Part shown: in pieces, positions 22,342 through 33,540 of the stretch | Position numbering within the stretch: position 1 is the first letter of the stretch | How the letters are laid out: every line of letters begins with the position of its first letter | NCBI GenBank assembly: GCA_039707655.1 | Contig: CM077676.1 | Coordinates: 452,575,379 to 452,639,378, forward strand | DNA from: Elymus sibiricus | Lineage: Eukaryota; Streptophyta; Magnoliopsida; Poales; Poaceae | Length of the DNA stretch: 64,000 nt | Reading direction: 5' to 3' | Made by a program: the position numbers and the translations under genes | Notes under the pieces: generated by a model | What the model saw: only the letters and a program-made list of their open reading frames with translations | What the model was told of the DNA's origin: nothing | Database searches by the model: none

Positions 22342-25300
22342 TGTAACATCCCCATGTAATAGCTACAGTGATCACCCTTTTAATAATGCCAAGTCACCAT
22401 GATTAACAGTGCTTAATCATCATTTGGATCATATCTCATTTCAAATTCCAATTCAAATTGAAATTCAAATATAAAGTGAAAATAAAAGTTGTTCAAATTT
22501 GAAAACTAAAATGTTCATAATATTGCAAATAATCCAGTAACAATTATAAAAATATAATCAACATTAATTGAATTAGTTAAAAGACCCTAACATCATCAAA
22601 ACAGCACCAAACAGCAATATTTAATGCCTTTTTATTTAGTTAAAATTCAAATGAAAACATTTGCTCACCAAACCATTTTCTAGCAGTGTCAAATATTGCA
22701 TATTAATTATTGGCCCAAGTCACATATTTTACTAAACTCTGGTGGTGCCTAAACTATTTGCAAAACAGAAACAAAAATAGAAAAACAGAAAAAGAAAAGA
22801 AAGAAAAGAAAAAGGCCCACCGCGCCTGGGCATAAGTCAACCGCAGGCCCAGCCCGCGCCCCACCTCTCCTTCCTACTGCTCCTCGCCAGGTCGCTCGCA
22901 CGCCCGACCGCGCCCGTCGCCGGCAAGCCGTCCCCGCCGCGCCTGCTCCCCGCGTCGCTACAGGAGGGCGGAGGGAATAAGACCGCCCCCTGGAAACCCT
23001 AGCGAACCCCCTGAACTTTTCCCCATCTTCGCCCTCTCTCTCTCTCGAGCTCGCCCGAGAGCTTCTCTCGTCGCCGCCGTCGATCCCGCGGCCACCGCGC
23101 CCATCTCGCCTCGCCGCCATGCCAGCACGCTCCGCCTGCCTCCGCTACGCCGCCTGGACCCAGCCATTGGAGACGGGAGCCATCACAGCAAACGTGACGA
23201 CCTCTTCTTCCTCCTACGCCCGTCTTCGTCTCCGTCGCCAATTCGCCGCCGACGAGCTTCTCCGAGCTCGCTTACGCACACCTGCAGGCTCACGGTGAGC
23301 TTGCGCACATTTCCCCTCTCTCCCCTGCCTCTAGTCATCGCCGTAGCCGTCGCATTCGACATGGCCGAACGCTCCGCCGCCCGCACTCATCGCCGGCGAG
23401 CTTCCGGCGACCATTTCGTCCTGCGCATGTGCCCAACAGCTTCGCCGCAACGCGTAGGCCTCGCCTACCCCTTTAGTTTCTTCGCGCGCACGCTGCAACG
23501 CCGAGACCGTGCACCGCCCGAGAAGCCGCCGCCCGCCGTCGTCGCCGTCGCCGATTCCGGCCACCGTTGCCCGCGAGACTACCGCCATCGGACGCGGCTC
23601 GAAGAGGACGTTCCAGAGAGCCCAACCCCGCCTTGAATGATGCACCACAGCGGACGAGCTCGCCGGCGCGTCTCCGGCCGGCGTCCGACGTGGCTCCGGT
23701 CTGGCCCGCCACTGTGTCTCTGACGGGTGGGGCCACGGGCCCAGTTGACCTAGTCAACTCAGCTGACTGGGCACCCGTGTCACTGACACACGGGTCCCAC
23801 CCCGTTTAAAATGATTTTAAAATAAATAAAAACGTTAATTGACCTGGTAGTTAATTAGTTAATCTAATCTGTCACTGACTAATGGGGCCCACAGGCTAAT
23901 TAATCATTTTTAGTTAATTTAACTCACTGGATTAGCCACTGTGGATGACAGGTGGGGGACCCACTGGTCAGATTGACTAGTCCACCGACTCAGTTGACTG
24001 CTGACGTCGTTCTGACATCATGCTGATGTCACCCGGCACTGTTTCGGATAATTCGATTTAAATAATTCCAGAAATTCTAGAAAATATTTAAAACTTTGAA
24101 AAACATGTAAAATAAACCGTAACTCGGATGAAAATAATTTATATATGAAAAATGATCAAAAAAATATGTAGAATCCGAATATCCCACCCACATACCTGCC
24201 ACACCCCTCTAACATACCGAACATGCAACTTTTTGCCCGTATTCAATAAATGAATAGTGCATAACTTTAATAAAATAAATCCAAATAAATTCCTAAATTA
24301 TCTAATACAGTTAGTTAGGCATTATATCACCTCTGCATATCATTTAGGCATGTCATGCATCATTGTTGCATTATTGCCGTGGATTTATTGTTTCTTCCCC
24401 CCTTCTTCTCTCCCGATAGCCCCCGAGACTGCCGACGACGCTGCAGTGTACGACGACGTCGCCGACGACCAGACCTCTTTAGTTGAGCTTCCAGGCAAGT
24501 AAAACCCCCTTGATCATAAGATATCGCCCATTCCTTCTCCCTTATGCTTGCATTAGAATTGCCCCTGCTACTGTTCCAAATAGCTCCTACTCTGATGCAT
24601 AGCCTGATTTTGTCGTCTGTTGTTTATACCTACCTGTTGTCACACAATGCTTAGCTAGCTTTGCTATTGATTCATCGGTAGCCCATCACCCTTGTCCGTC
24701 TGCCATGCTTGTTATCGGGCCGTGATCACTCTGGGTGATGATCACGGAAATGTTTAAATTACTGTCATACTTTAAATTGCTAAAGTCGAGCTGGCCCCAA
24801 GGGTGCCCGCGAGAGAATACTACCAAAGACGGGTCGGCTCCAAGAGCACCCGCTTGACAGGTCTTAGCAAGTCAGAGCGATAGGAACCCTGTTCGTCTCT
24901 ACGAGTTACTAAACGTGCTTAACAGATTTGAGTATTTGATCTGAGTTGGCTACGTTCCTATACGCACTACCACAACGTGGGATAATGGTTTAATGGGGCC
25001 CTCTACGTCGTAGTATCAGCCGAAAGTTCTTCAGACGTCACAGTTCAGAGATGCGGCCTGATTGTTGGGGTGGGCTGGTTACGTCACTGGTGTATACAGT
25101 GTCGCGCCTGGGCCCCGACCAGCCACGCAACGTGCAGGAGTGCCAAGGGCGATGGCCCAAGACCCCTTCGCACTTAGGATTTAGACCGGCGTGTTGACCT
25201 CTCTGCTGAGCCTAGGTAGGATTGCGTCGTGTTGATCACCCGAGGTCGGGCATTACCCAGCAAGTGTGTCCGGCCAGAGGTGATCGAGCGTGTTGGGTAA

Positions 25301-26124
25301 CAGTAGTGCACCCCTGCAGGGAAGTGATCTATTCGAATAGCCGTGTCCACGGTAACAGGACGCTCAGAGTTGAATCTTGATCTGCTACAACTACAAATGG
25401 ATACTGTCACCATATTAAACTGCTATTACTGCTCTCAGGATCACTTTCTCGCAGGTTAGTCGAGGAAGGATCTCAGGGCATTACTAAAATATGATTGATT
25501 ATATATTATCTTGCTCTACTCTCTTCTATTGCTGCAAGAAATGCTTCAAGATGCTAGTCTTCGATAGGCTAGACCTCTTCCCCCTTTGTTCTGGCATTTC
25601 TGCAGTTTAGCCCAAAGATATAGCCCCATTCCTTTGATACCGATGCATAATTAGTATAGTTCTGATGTCAGTCTTCCGAGTACTTTGGATGAGTACTCTC
25701 GGCTGCTTTGCTATCTTTTTCCCCATACCCACTTGATGCAATCAGACGATGGAGCCCAGGAGCCAGACGCCACCGCAGGAGACTAATACCAGGAGAGTCC
25801 CAGAGGCACGTACTACTGGGTTGAGCCAGCCGACCAGGAGTAGATTCGGAGGCTCCCAGGCAGGAGGCCTGCGCCTTTTCGATCAGATGTCGTTGTTTGT
25901 GCTAGCCTTCTTAAGGCAAACTTGACTAACTATGTCTGTACTCAGATATTATTTGTGTGTATGACTTATGTATTCGGGTCCTCGTGACCCCTGGTTTGTA
26001 ATACGAAGATTTATGTTTAAATTTGAGTTTAGAGTTGTGTTGTGATATCTTCCTGTGCGTCTCTGATCTCGAGCGTGCACGTTTGCGTGTATGATTAGTG
26101 CACGGTCGAGCAGAGGGCATCACA
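22342..26124 (+). repeat. 3' LTR of element C
   Basis: This 3783-bp LTR is collinear with 12673-16462 apart from scattered substitutions and a few indels. Its ends are TGTAACAT and ...GCATCACA. The exon-b-like segment (from about 25748) has a TAA where the 5' copy has TAC, so only the 5' LTR keeps that frame open. Confidence 0.92.
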
Positions 26125-26549
26125 CTGGAGCCGCAATCGTCGTCGTTGAACCCTTGCGTAGATCTGAAGCACCTGACACCAAATCTTGCCACATAACGAG
26201 AAACCCTAACCTCACCGCCCCATGGGAATGGCAAGAATCTACGCCGAAGCTCTGTCGACTACGTCCAAACGGACGAACTCGAGGGGGATTAAAGCCCGGA
26301 AGGAAAACTCGAAGAAGAAGCACCGCCATCCGCCCGAGCGCCGCACCTGCGAGGACTAAAAACCCTAACCTAAACTACTAACCAGAGCGGAGGCACCGGA
26401 ATTCCCCTCCCCGTCACCGGCCACCGGAGCAGCAGGCAGTGGGGAGGTGAATCCATGGGCTCGCCGATGAATTCTGGAGGGAAAAGTTTTCCCTAGCCGC
26501 CTAGGGTTAGGGGAGGAAACGAGAGGAAGGCACGCCTCTTTCTTACTTT
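26125..26549 (-). mobile_element. LINE-derived retroposon, 5' half
   Basis: This continues 12442-12672 after the C insertion. Read on the minus strand it begins with 'cctaaccctaggcggctagg', typical of the 5' leader of plant LINE-like elements, yet only about 650 bp separates this from the poly-A tail. No reverse transcriptase is present, so it looks internally deleted rather than simply 5'-truncated. The TSD CTTGTTATC follows at 26550-26558. Confidence 0.7.
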
Positions 26550-26712
26550 CTTGTTATCAACAATTGACAATTTCCTTGAATCACTTTTCTTTTGAGTTAA
26601 ACTTTTATGAGACTGGATAAGATAATCATGTTAAGGTAGCATTCACAAATAAAAATTATTTCTTTTGTCATCTACCTGCTCGAGGACAAGCAGGGATTAA
26701 GCTTGGGGATGC
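26550..26712 (+). mobile_element. 3' end of the internal region of element D with polypurine tract
   Basis: Sequence resumes after the retroposon and reaches 'tgctcgaggacaagc', then a purine-rich 'gggattaagcttggggatgc', the usual polypurine tract of Athila-like grass elements, directly before the LTR start TGGTACGTC at 26713. Confidence 0.75.
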
Positions 26713-26962
26713 TGGTACGTCTTCGACGTATCTATAAAAAAAATTATGTTCATGTTATATTTATATCATTTTTACATACTTTTAGCATCAATTGATATCA
26801 ATTTTATTTGGACTAACCTATTAATCCAGTGCCAGAGGCAAGTTCATGTTTTCTATTGTTTTTGACTTTTTAGGTGAAAAATTTACGGAGCCGAAAAAAT
26901 CTAAAAAAACATAAATTCTTTTAAGCCAAAAGACTCCCGTAGCCAGAAGATGGAGTCCAGGG

Positions 26963-27383
26963 TGACAGTGTCCTGGACTAGGGGGTACTCACCACATCGT
27001 CTCCCGACTAGGTGGGTTGAGCCGAGGACCCCCATGGCGGTTCACTCATGGGCCACTTCGGCCAGCCCATGACGAATACAAGGAAGATTCCACAAGACTT
27101 GGCGCCCAAGACGAGGACTCTCCTAAACCCCAGGCCTCCGGTGCATTATATAAACCGAGGCCAGGCTAGTCGATAGATCAGCTCATATTCATTAGAACAA
27201 TCTCGTGGTAGATACATGTACTCTGTACTACACACCATATGAATATAATCAAAAGCAGGACGTAGGGTATTATCTCTTCGAGAGAGCCCGAACCTGGGTA
27301 AAATCCTGTGTCCATGTTACCATCGCTCCAAGACGCCTAGCTTAGGACCCCTACTACGAGATATGCCAGATTTAGAACCGACA
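26963..27383 (+). repeat. 5' LTR of element E
   Basis: 421 bp. A TATA box ('attatataaacc') lies near 27147, about 185 bp into the LTR, with transcription expected to start some 30 bp downstream. The copy at 31914 keeps it unchanged. Confidence 0.92.
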
Positions 27384-29489
27384 TTGGTGCTTTCATTGAG
27401 AGCCTGCTGGCAGTCGCCGCAGTGGGATGGGAATACAGATCGTCTCCGGCGCGATCTACGCGTCGCAACCGAGCTTTATTGTCGATGTCGGCATCTTCGT
27501 CGCCGGCTCGACTGGTCACCTCGGCTGGACCGAGAACTGCGCTTCGCGTCGGATCATCAAGATCGGACGGATACTGTCATCATCATCAACTCCGATCTCT
27601 ATCAAGATCATGGGGGAATCATCCATGGAGCTCGGGGGCTCGACGTCAACATTGTCCTCGGGCGACGGTGTAGTTTTTCTGGACAGCGGATTCGTGTTCG
27701 CCGTCCCAGCCTCCTCGAGCATCGCTTTGATGATTGCTTCGGTGGAATTGTGCGGAATTGAGTCTAGAACAACCCTGTAAAATTTCATCGCGTTTCGATG
27801 GAGGAATCTCTGGCGATCCCCGATATACCGGAGCCCAGTCGAATCTGGACGGGAATCTGGACGAGTTTGGGGCGAGGAGTCCAGAAGTTAGCTCGGACAC
27901 CCTTTGGAAGATCCTACCGTTGATCGGCTGCGGAATTCCCATATCGACGACCCCTCAAAATGTTAGCTCGATCCGACCGTCCAAACTCCGGGACGAGTCT
28001 GAGGAGTACACCAATTTTCGGATCTATTTTCTGCGCGAAAACGAATCCGACCCGAGTTCATATTTTTTCATGAACGGGATATTGGACATCCTTTTTGAAG
28101 GAGATTATTATCTAGGGCATTGTGTGTTGTTCTCAAACACGTGCCACAAATTTTGAGTCTTTTCCGAGGTGATCTTCACCGTCGCGCTGATGTCAAACCG
28201 GCCCGACCATATTGCTCCACGGCTGCCGACCTGCGCCAGCATCGGCTGCGCCGTCGCTCCATCGAGCCGATGACAACTACCTCGGATCATCACCTCGGCC
28301 AGCCGACCAAGAGTTCGGCATTGAGAAGGACAAATAATCGTCAAGACAAGATCGTCGCCCCACGGATTGCACGGGTTGGGCGCGCCAGCATCGCCGCGCG
28401 GTCACTTCTCAAGCCGGCATTGACCGCGTCACAAGTTCCGACCTGCGTCGGTACCGCCGCACCGTTGCTTCTTCAAGCTGATGTCCACCTCACCGACCTG
28501 TTTTGACACCTCGGCTGGCATGGGGGTTGCAACGTCACCTTGCCGACCTACTCTAACACCTCGGCTAGACCGGGGGCTTTGCCATCTCTTCAACAACCAA
28601 CTCTGGGGACTTCAGCGTCACCAGCCGATCAGCTTCGTCACCTCGGCTGGACCAGGGGCTTCGCCTCACCACGTCGACCACGCTACGTCGCCACTTCATC
28701 AAACCGAGCTCTTTGCTCGGGCACCTCGGGACCGGCTTGGGGGCTGGGACCTCGACCCGCCGCAAGCTCGGCCCGCGTCATCAACACCAAGCACATTGAC
28801 CAGCTAAGTCGCTTTCATGCTCAACTTTTTCAATTTTTAATTTATGTTCAGTTCGACCAAGCATTATATTTGTGTAAAAAAAAGAATTGTTTGTCAAAAA
28901 CGATGTCTGTTAAAAACAACTTTCTTTGCCTAGGTTAACTGGGGGCTCTTAAATTTATATGAGCCATTTTATAATAAATATTTTTTCTTCTCAGTCGTTG
29001 CAAAGTCTTTTTCTAACACTCCTGTTTCAACTCGAGTGTATGGTCAATAGCCGGATAGCCTGATTTCTCTCTAAACCGCTCGAGTGTAGTTCGCTAGATT
29101 GGCCTCTGAGAAGCATTCCGCCTTCGGGATATGGAGGTTGAAGCCGAAGGATGACCTACTTGAAGTTTAGAGATCGGATGTGTCATGTTAAAGCACGACG
29201 GAAGGAAAATTTTATTTTAAGACCAATTTTCGGATTGGCACCAAAAAACATGATTTAGTTCGGACGTCAAGTTTTTACATAAGTTTTTTGGCTTTTCGAG
29301 CTTATGGCACTTTTAAGCTATCTGTATGTTTTTCTTTCAGGAGGCGGGACATCTTCATGACCGAGGTGCCCATGCGTGATAATTTAGCTCGGGAGATCTT
29401 TTCTGACCCGCAGCTCAGCATCTTTCCTGCCAACCTATGCCTCGGCGTTGGCGAAACGTACATGACATCTGGACTAGTTCCCGAGGAGA

Positions 29490-31260
29490 TTCGATCCTCA
29501 GGTTGGTCGGCCGCACCCAACCTGAGTCTCGGGGGATACTGTGTGTCTCTAGCATAACTCTCATAGTACAACGTCGGATGCATTTAAAGCATCGGCAATA
29601 TCAACGGGGGGTTGCGACTAGAGCCGAACCCACCAAAAGCCAAGGTACTCCGAGGAGTCCTCGGCAAAACGTTCTCGGATATTGCTTTATATGTATCAGT
29701 TTCGAATTGTGTCTTCGGTAAATAGTTGGGTTGCCCGGCTCCTGTGCTTGCCTCCTACGTTTCGCTTTGTTCGACTAGGTGTGCAAAGGGAGAACCACTG
29801 CGATTGTACTTCCGATTCAACTGGTCAAGTACCTGAGTGGAGAAAGTCGAAAACTGACTGTCACAATGAGCGCAAACTGGTCAGCGATCCGATGACTGTG
29901 TCAAACTATAGATCGACAGAGGTTACCTCGTGGGCCTTTCATAAAATTGGCCGAAATGTTAATGGCTTGACCTCGGCTGACGCCGAACACTAACCGGGGG
30001 CTAGTAACTGGCCTCCCAACTTTAAGCTCCTATGACTAAGTGAAAGTTATAAAGCCTGGATATCTGATTACCTCGTTTCCGCTAACACAACCGCCTCCGG
30101 GCACCGAGACGTCGGCTAAGGGTTGTCTTGTTACTGCGGAAACACCCTGCGTAGCATCTACAAAGGGGTAGAAGCTAACGATGGGCCACTCTCAAATGAT
30201 AATCGGTCACAAAGGAGTCAAAATAGCATATAGCATAAAAGCGTTTGTATTCAATATACGAGCGCTGCCTTCCGAGCCATAAATATGCATCAATTTGACT
30301 TAAGATTTTGGCCAAGCTGGGTTGCCTGGCTCCTGTGTTTACACCATACGTTCCCGATTGTTCGGCTTGGGGGTAAAGGGAGCACCTCTGTGATTGTTAC
30401 TTCCGGGTCATCTGGGTTAGTACCTCAGACTGGGTGAAGCCGAAAGCTAGCCATCTTAAGAATATAATTGGTCGGCAACGACGGAAGTGAAAATTTCGAT
30501 TCATTAAAACACCACATAGTTCGGGAACTTTCCCCTAACTAAATCCTCCATATTTTCCTCCCACATTGATCGGAGTTGAGGTTTCACGATCATGGTCAAC
30601 ATGATAGCCTGGGAAAAGGAACTATTTTTCCCAGAGGATGTTTCTTAAGTTAAATAGTAATATAAGATATCTCTCCGTGTACCTTTGTTTATAAAACCAT
30701 ATGGCCGGATTGCCTTGTTTGCCGTAAATCTTTGCCCTTATAAAGGCTTTATAAAGTAGGACAAACGCTCCTCGACTACTGGCCGAGGAGGTTGAAGCCG
30801 ATGGTCGGTTAACAAAGTTTTGTACAATACGGATCCGAGCATTAATGATGTAAAGTACTTGGATACATAGAATCATTACACATAAATTATGACTAAAGTC
30901 AATTTACTCTGGATATCGATCCTTAATTCGGCCACCCTTGCCCAAATTAAGGCTCGGGGGCTACTTGGCTTCGCGCTTCTCACGTAAAAGCTATTAACGG
31001 GTTACATCGATCCCCTGATCTGGTGTTCCACCCGACCAGTGTCTCGGGGGCTACTGCATTGCCTATTCAATGCAGACAATTTAAAAAATGTGCAAAACAG
31101 TTTCTGAGGAAATTACGATCCTCAGGTTGGTCGGCTACACCCAACCTGAGTCTCGGGGGCTACTGCACACCGCGTTTCTATTCCTAAAGTATGTTGCCGA
31201 GCAACGACTTGATCCTCAGGCCGATTTTGCGAATCGACCTGAGTCTCGGTGGCTATTGGG
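29490..31260 (+). repeat. Hairpin plus polypurine-like modules inside element E
   Basis: Short modules, each an inverted repeat followed by 'gtctcgggggctact', recur at about 29496-29541, 31015-31046, 31121-31165 and 31215-31258. A further polypurine-like copy without a clear stem is at about 30952. In two copies the stem is ctcaggttgg/ccaacctgag. In the copy at 31215 the distal stem differs on both arms (gatt/aatc) and still pairs. The trailing motif resembles the real polypurine tract before the 3' LTR (31903-31913). Confidence 0.6.
29720..30460 (+). repeat. Second internal repeat pair of element E
   Basis: A block beginning 'ttgggttgcccggctcctgtg' at about 29725 is repeated, diverged, from about 30317, with matching downstream phrases ('aaagggag...acc', 'tgattgt(t)ac', 'agtacct'). 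The repeat spacing is roughly 590 bp. Neither copy contains a convincing ORF. Confidence 0.6.
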
Positions 31261-31913
31261 ATCAGCGGTTTTTGTTTTATCCTTCAGGTGCATCCCGGAT
31301 TTTAGGCCGGCACACACCTTGAGGGCTACTGGCTATATATCTCGGCAGAGAATAAATTGCACCAATCGGAAAAAAATATCCGCAAAAAACCAGCCCAAGA
31401 CCGAGGTGGTGCACCACCTCGGAAGCAGTTCGGCATAAAGCTCGGCTGCGAGCGGCTGGCTCCATAGAGACCTTTTTCGGCGTTAAGCTCGGATAACCTC
31501 CTTCAAACTTTTTCAAAGACGAGGTACTCTATGCCTCCTCGGATGCAGTCCGGCGCTGGAGCTCGGATACAGACCAACGTTTGAGCTCGGTTGCTAAAAT
31601 GTACCTCGGATGCAGACCGGCGTTGGAGCTCGGCTACAAAAGACACCTCGGATGCAAGAGGACACAGCCGCACGGGAAAAACTTCGAACCCGAGGTGCGG
31701 CGTAAAAAATAACAAGGCATTGTTAAAGGCCGAGAACTTAAAGGACTCCTTGGATGCCCGACGTATGAACTCTTCGGATACACCTCGGCGATCCTCAAGA
31801 TCGGAGATGGGAAGATCTGTTGAACCAGTTTTCAAGACCGACGACCGAAGACAAAGAACAGCTCGGAAGAACCGAGGAGCGTCCCCAACTTCAAGACCGG
31901 TTCAGGGGGCTAC

Positions 31914-32334
31914 TGACAGTGTCCTGGACTAGGGGGTACTCACCACATCGTCTCCCGACTAGGTGGGTTGAGCCGAGGACCCCCATGGCGGTTCATTTAT
32001 GGGCCACTTCGGCGAACCCATGACGAATACAAGGAAGATTCCACAAGACTTGGCGCCCAAAACGAGGACTCTCCTAAATCCCAGGCCTCCGGTGCATTAT
32101 ATAAACCGAGGCCAGGCTAGTCGATAGATCAGCTCATATTCATTAGAACAATCTCGTGGTAGATACATGTACTCTGTACTACACACCATATGAATACAAT
32201 CAAAAGCAGGACGTAGGGTATTATCTCTTCGAGAGAGCCCGAACCTGGGTAAAATCCTGTGTCCATATTACCATCGCTCCAAGACGCCTAGCTTCGGACC
32301 CCTACTACGAGATATGCCGGATTTAGAACCGACA
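31914..32334 (+). repeat. 3' LTR of element E
   Basis: 421 bp, collinear with the 5' LTR without indels, with about ten substitutions, mostly transitions. It is preceded by the polypurine tract and followed by the TSD CAGGG. Confidence 0.92.
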
Positions 32335-33540
32335 CAGGGGACCCACCAGCTGGGCATGCGGCACGTGGTAGGGGCGCATGGGGCTTGTGTAGGTCGGTTG
32401 GAGCTCTTCTTCGGCCGCAAGAAAGATCCTAAAATAAAAAAAACTTGCAAAAAATTCTGCCCGATTAGAGTTATGGATCTCCGAATATTTAAGAAATGGT
32501 GATCTGCCCGAGAAAAGTACCGAAAACAGAGAGAAACAGAGAGAAACAAAGAGAAGATAGATCCAATCTTGGAGGGGCTCTCATCCTCCAGAAGCCATGG
32601 AGGCCAAGGACTAGAGGGGAAAACCTCTCCCCATCTAGGGGAGAGGCCAAGGAAGAAAAGAAGGAGGGGGCCTCTCTCCCCCTCTCTTCTGGTGGCGCCG
32701 GAGTGCCGCCGGGGGAACCATCATCACCGCCATCGTCTCCATCAACTTCACCGTCTTCATCGACATCTCCGTCACCTTCCTCCCTCGCTATACACTGGTT
32801 AACTCTCCCGCTACCCGCTATAATCCCCTACTTAAACATGGTGTTTGATGCTATAAATTATTATTTGATAAGTTCTTGCATCTTCTATATGTCCGAGTAG
32901 AACCCTTTTGTCCTATGGGTTAATTGGTGGCTTTGATCGATTTGAGTTGCACGCTTTATTTTGTTGCTGTCCTTTGGTGCCCATCATATGAGCGCACATG
33001 TATGTGGATCACACTTTAGGGTTAGTTGTATGTTCAGAAAACTATGCATAGGCCAGCCGGAGTGACAGATATTATCGTGGCTGAGTGTAGGGATTGATAC
33101 ATATGGTATGAAGGGGGACCAATTTATCTTAATGCTATGGTTGGGTTTTACCTTGATAAATTCCTAGTATTTGTGGATGCTTGCTGGGGTTTCAATCATA
33201 AGTATGTATGATTTCAAGTATGGATAGTATTTTAGCAGAGGCCTCTCCCACATATAAAAATTGTAATGATGATTATCTTTCTAGTAACCAATTGCCTAGG
33301 GACAATTTCACACATCCTATCACCATACTCCACACTTGCTTTCTCACTTTCTCTAAAACTTGCAAACTATCTTCGCTAGAAAGTTTAGGCAAAACAATGC
33401 TTGTTGCACGTAGGGTCCTATCTGACAAATTGCATCTGAGAAAATACAAATCGTACCTTTAGCTTCTTTTGGGTTCGACACTCCATACTTATCACCTCGA
33501 CATGGTCATCCGTGACCTGTGGCGATGATTTTTGCCGGCA

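Larger units (their letters stand above)
12673..26124 (+). mobile_element. Element C: complete Gypsy (Tekay/chromovirus-like) retrotransposon
   Basis: LTRs at 12673-16462 and 22342-26124 start TGTAACAT and end ...TCACA, and the 5-bp TSD CTGGA is perfect (12668-12672, 26125-26129). Inside are a tRNA-Met primer site, an extra ORF, gag, protease, RT, RNase H, integrase with a chromodomain-like C-terminus, and a polypurine tract. The domain order and motifs such as '[13 protein letters not shown]', 'YLDDILIFS' and the terminal 'EDEATWEREDHLREEYP' fit the Tekay-type chromovirus lineage. LTRs of 3.8 kb are long for the group. Several stops and frameshifts mean it can no longer make its own enzymes. 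Confidence 0.93.
26963..32334 (+). mobile_element. Element E: non-autonomous LTR retrotransposon
   Basis: Two 421-bp LTRs (26963-27383 and 31914-32334) start TGACAGTGTCC and end AACCGACA. The TSD CAGGG is perfect (26958-26962, 32335-32339). By eye the LTRs differ at about ten positions (around 2-3 percent), so it is one of the younger insertions. The 4.5-kb internal part has no gag or pol domain in any frame. Right after the 5' LTR, 'ttggtgctttcattgag' occupies the primer-site position, but I cannot assign its tRNA. A polypurine tract 'ttcagggggctac' abuts the 3' LTR. Confidence 0.9.
26713..33540 (+). mobile_element. 3' LTR of element D, interrupted by element E
   Basis: The LTR begins TGGTACGTCTTCGACGTATC at 26713, runs to 26962, is split by element E, and resumes at 32340 ('ggacccaccagctggg...'). 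The right end is placed provisionally at 'gccggca' (33540); D's left end is outside the window, so the TSD cannot be used. The 32.5-32.8 kb part is purine- then CT-rich, resembling a 5' leader. I see no coding region. Confidence 0.65.

Noticed and set aside
27363..28938. Plus-strand frames at the start of the internal region of element E as a possible gag
   Set aside because: No Gag core, zinc knuckle or protease motif; several short frames overlap in different phases.
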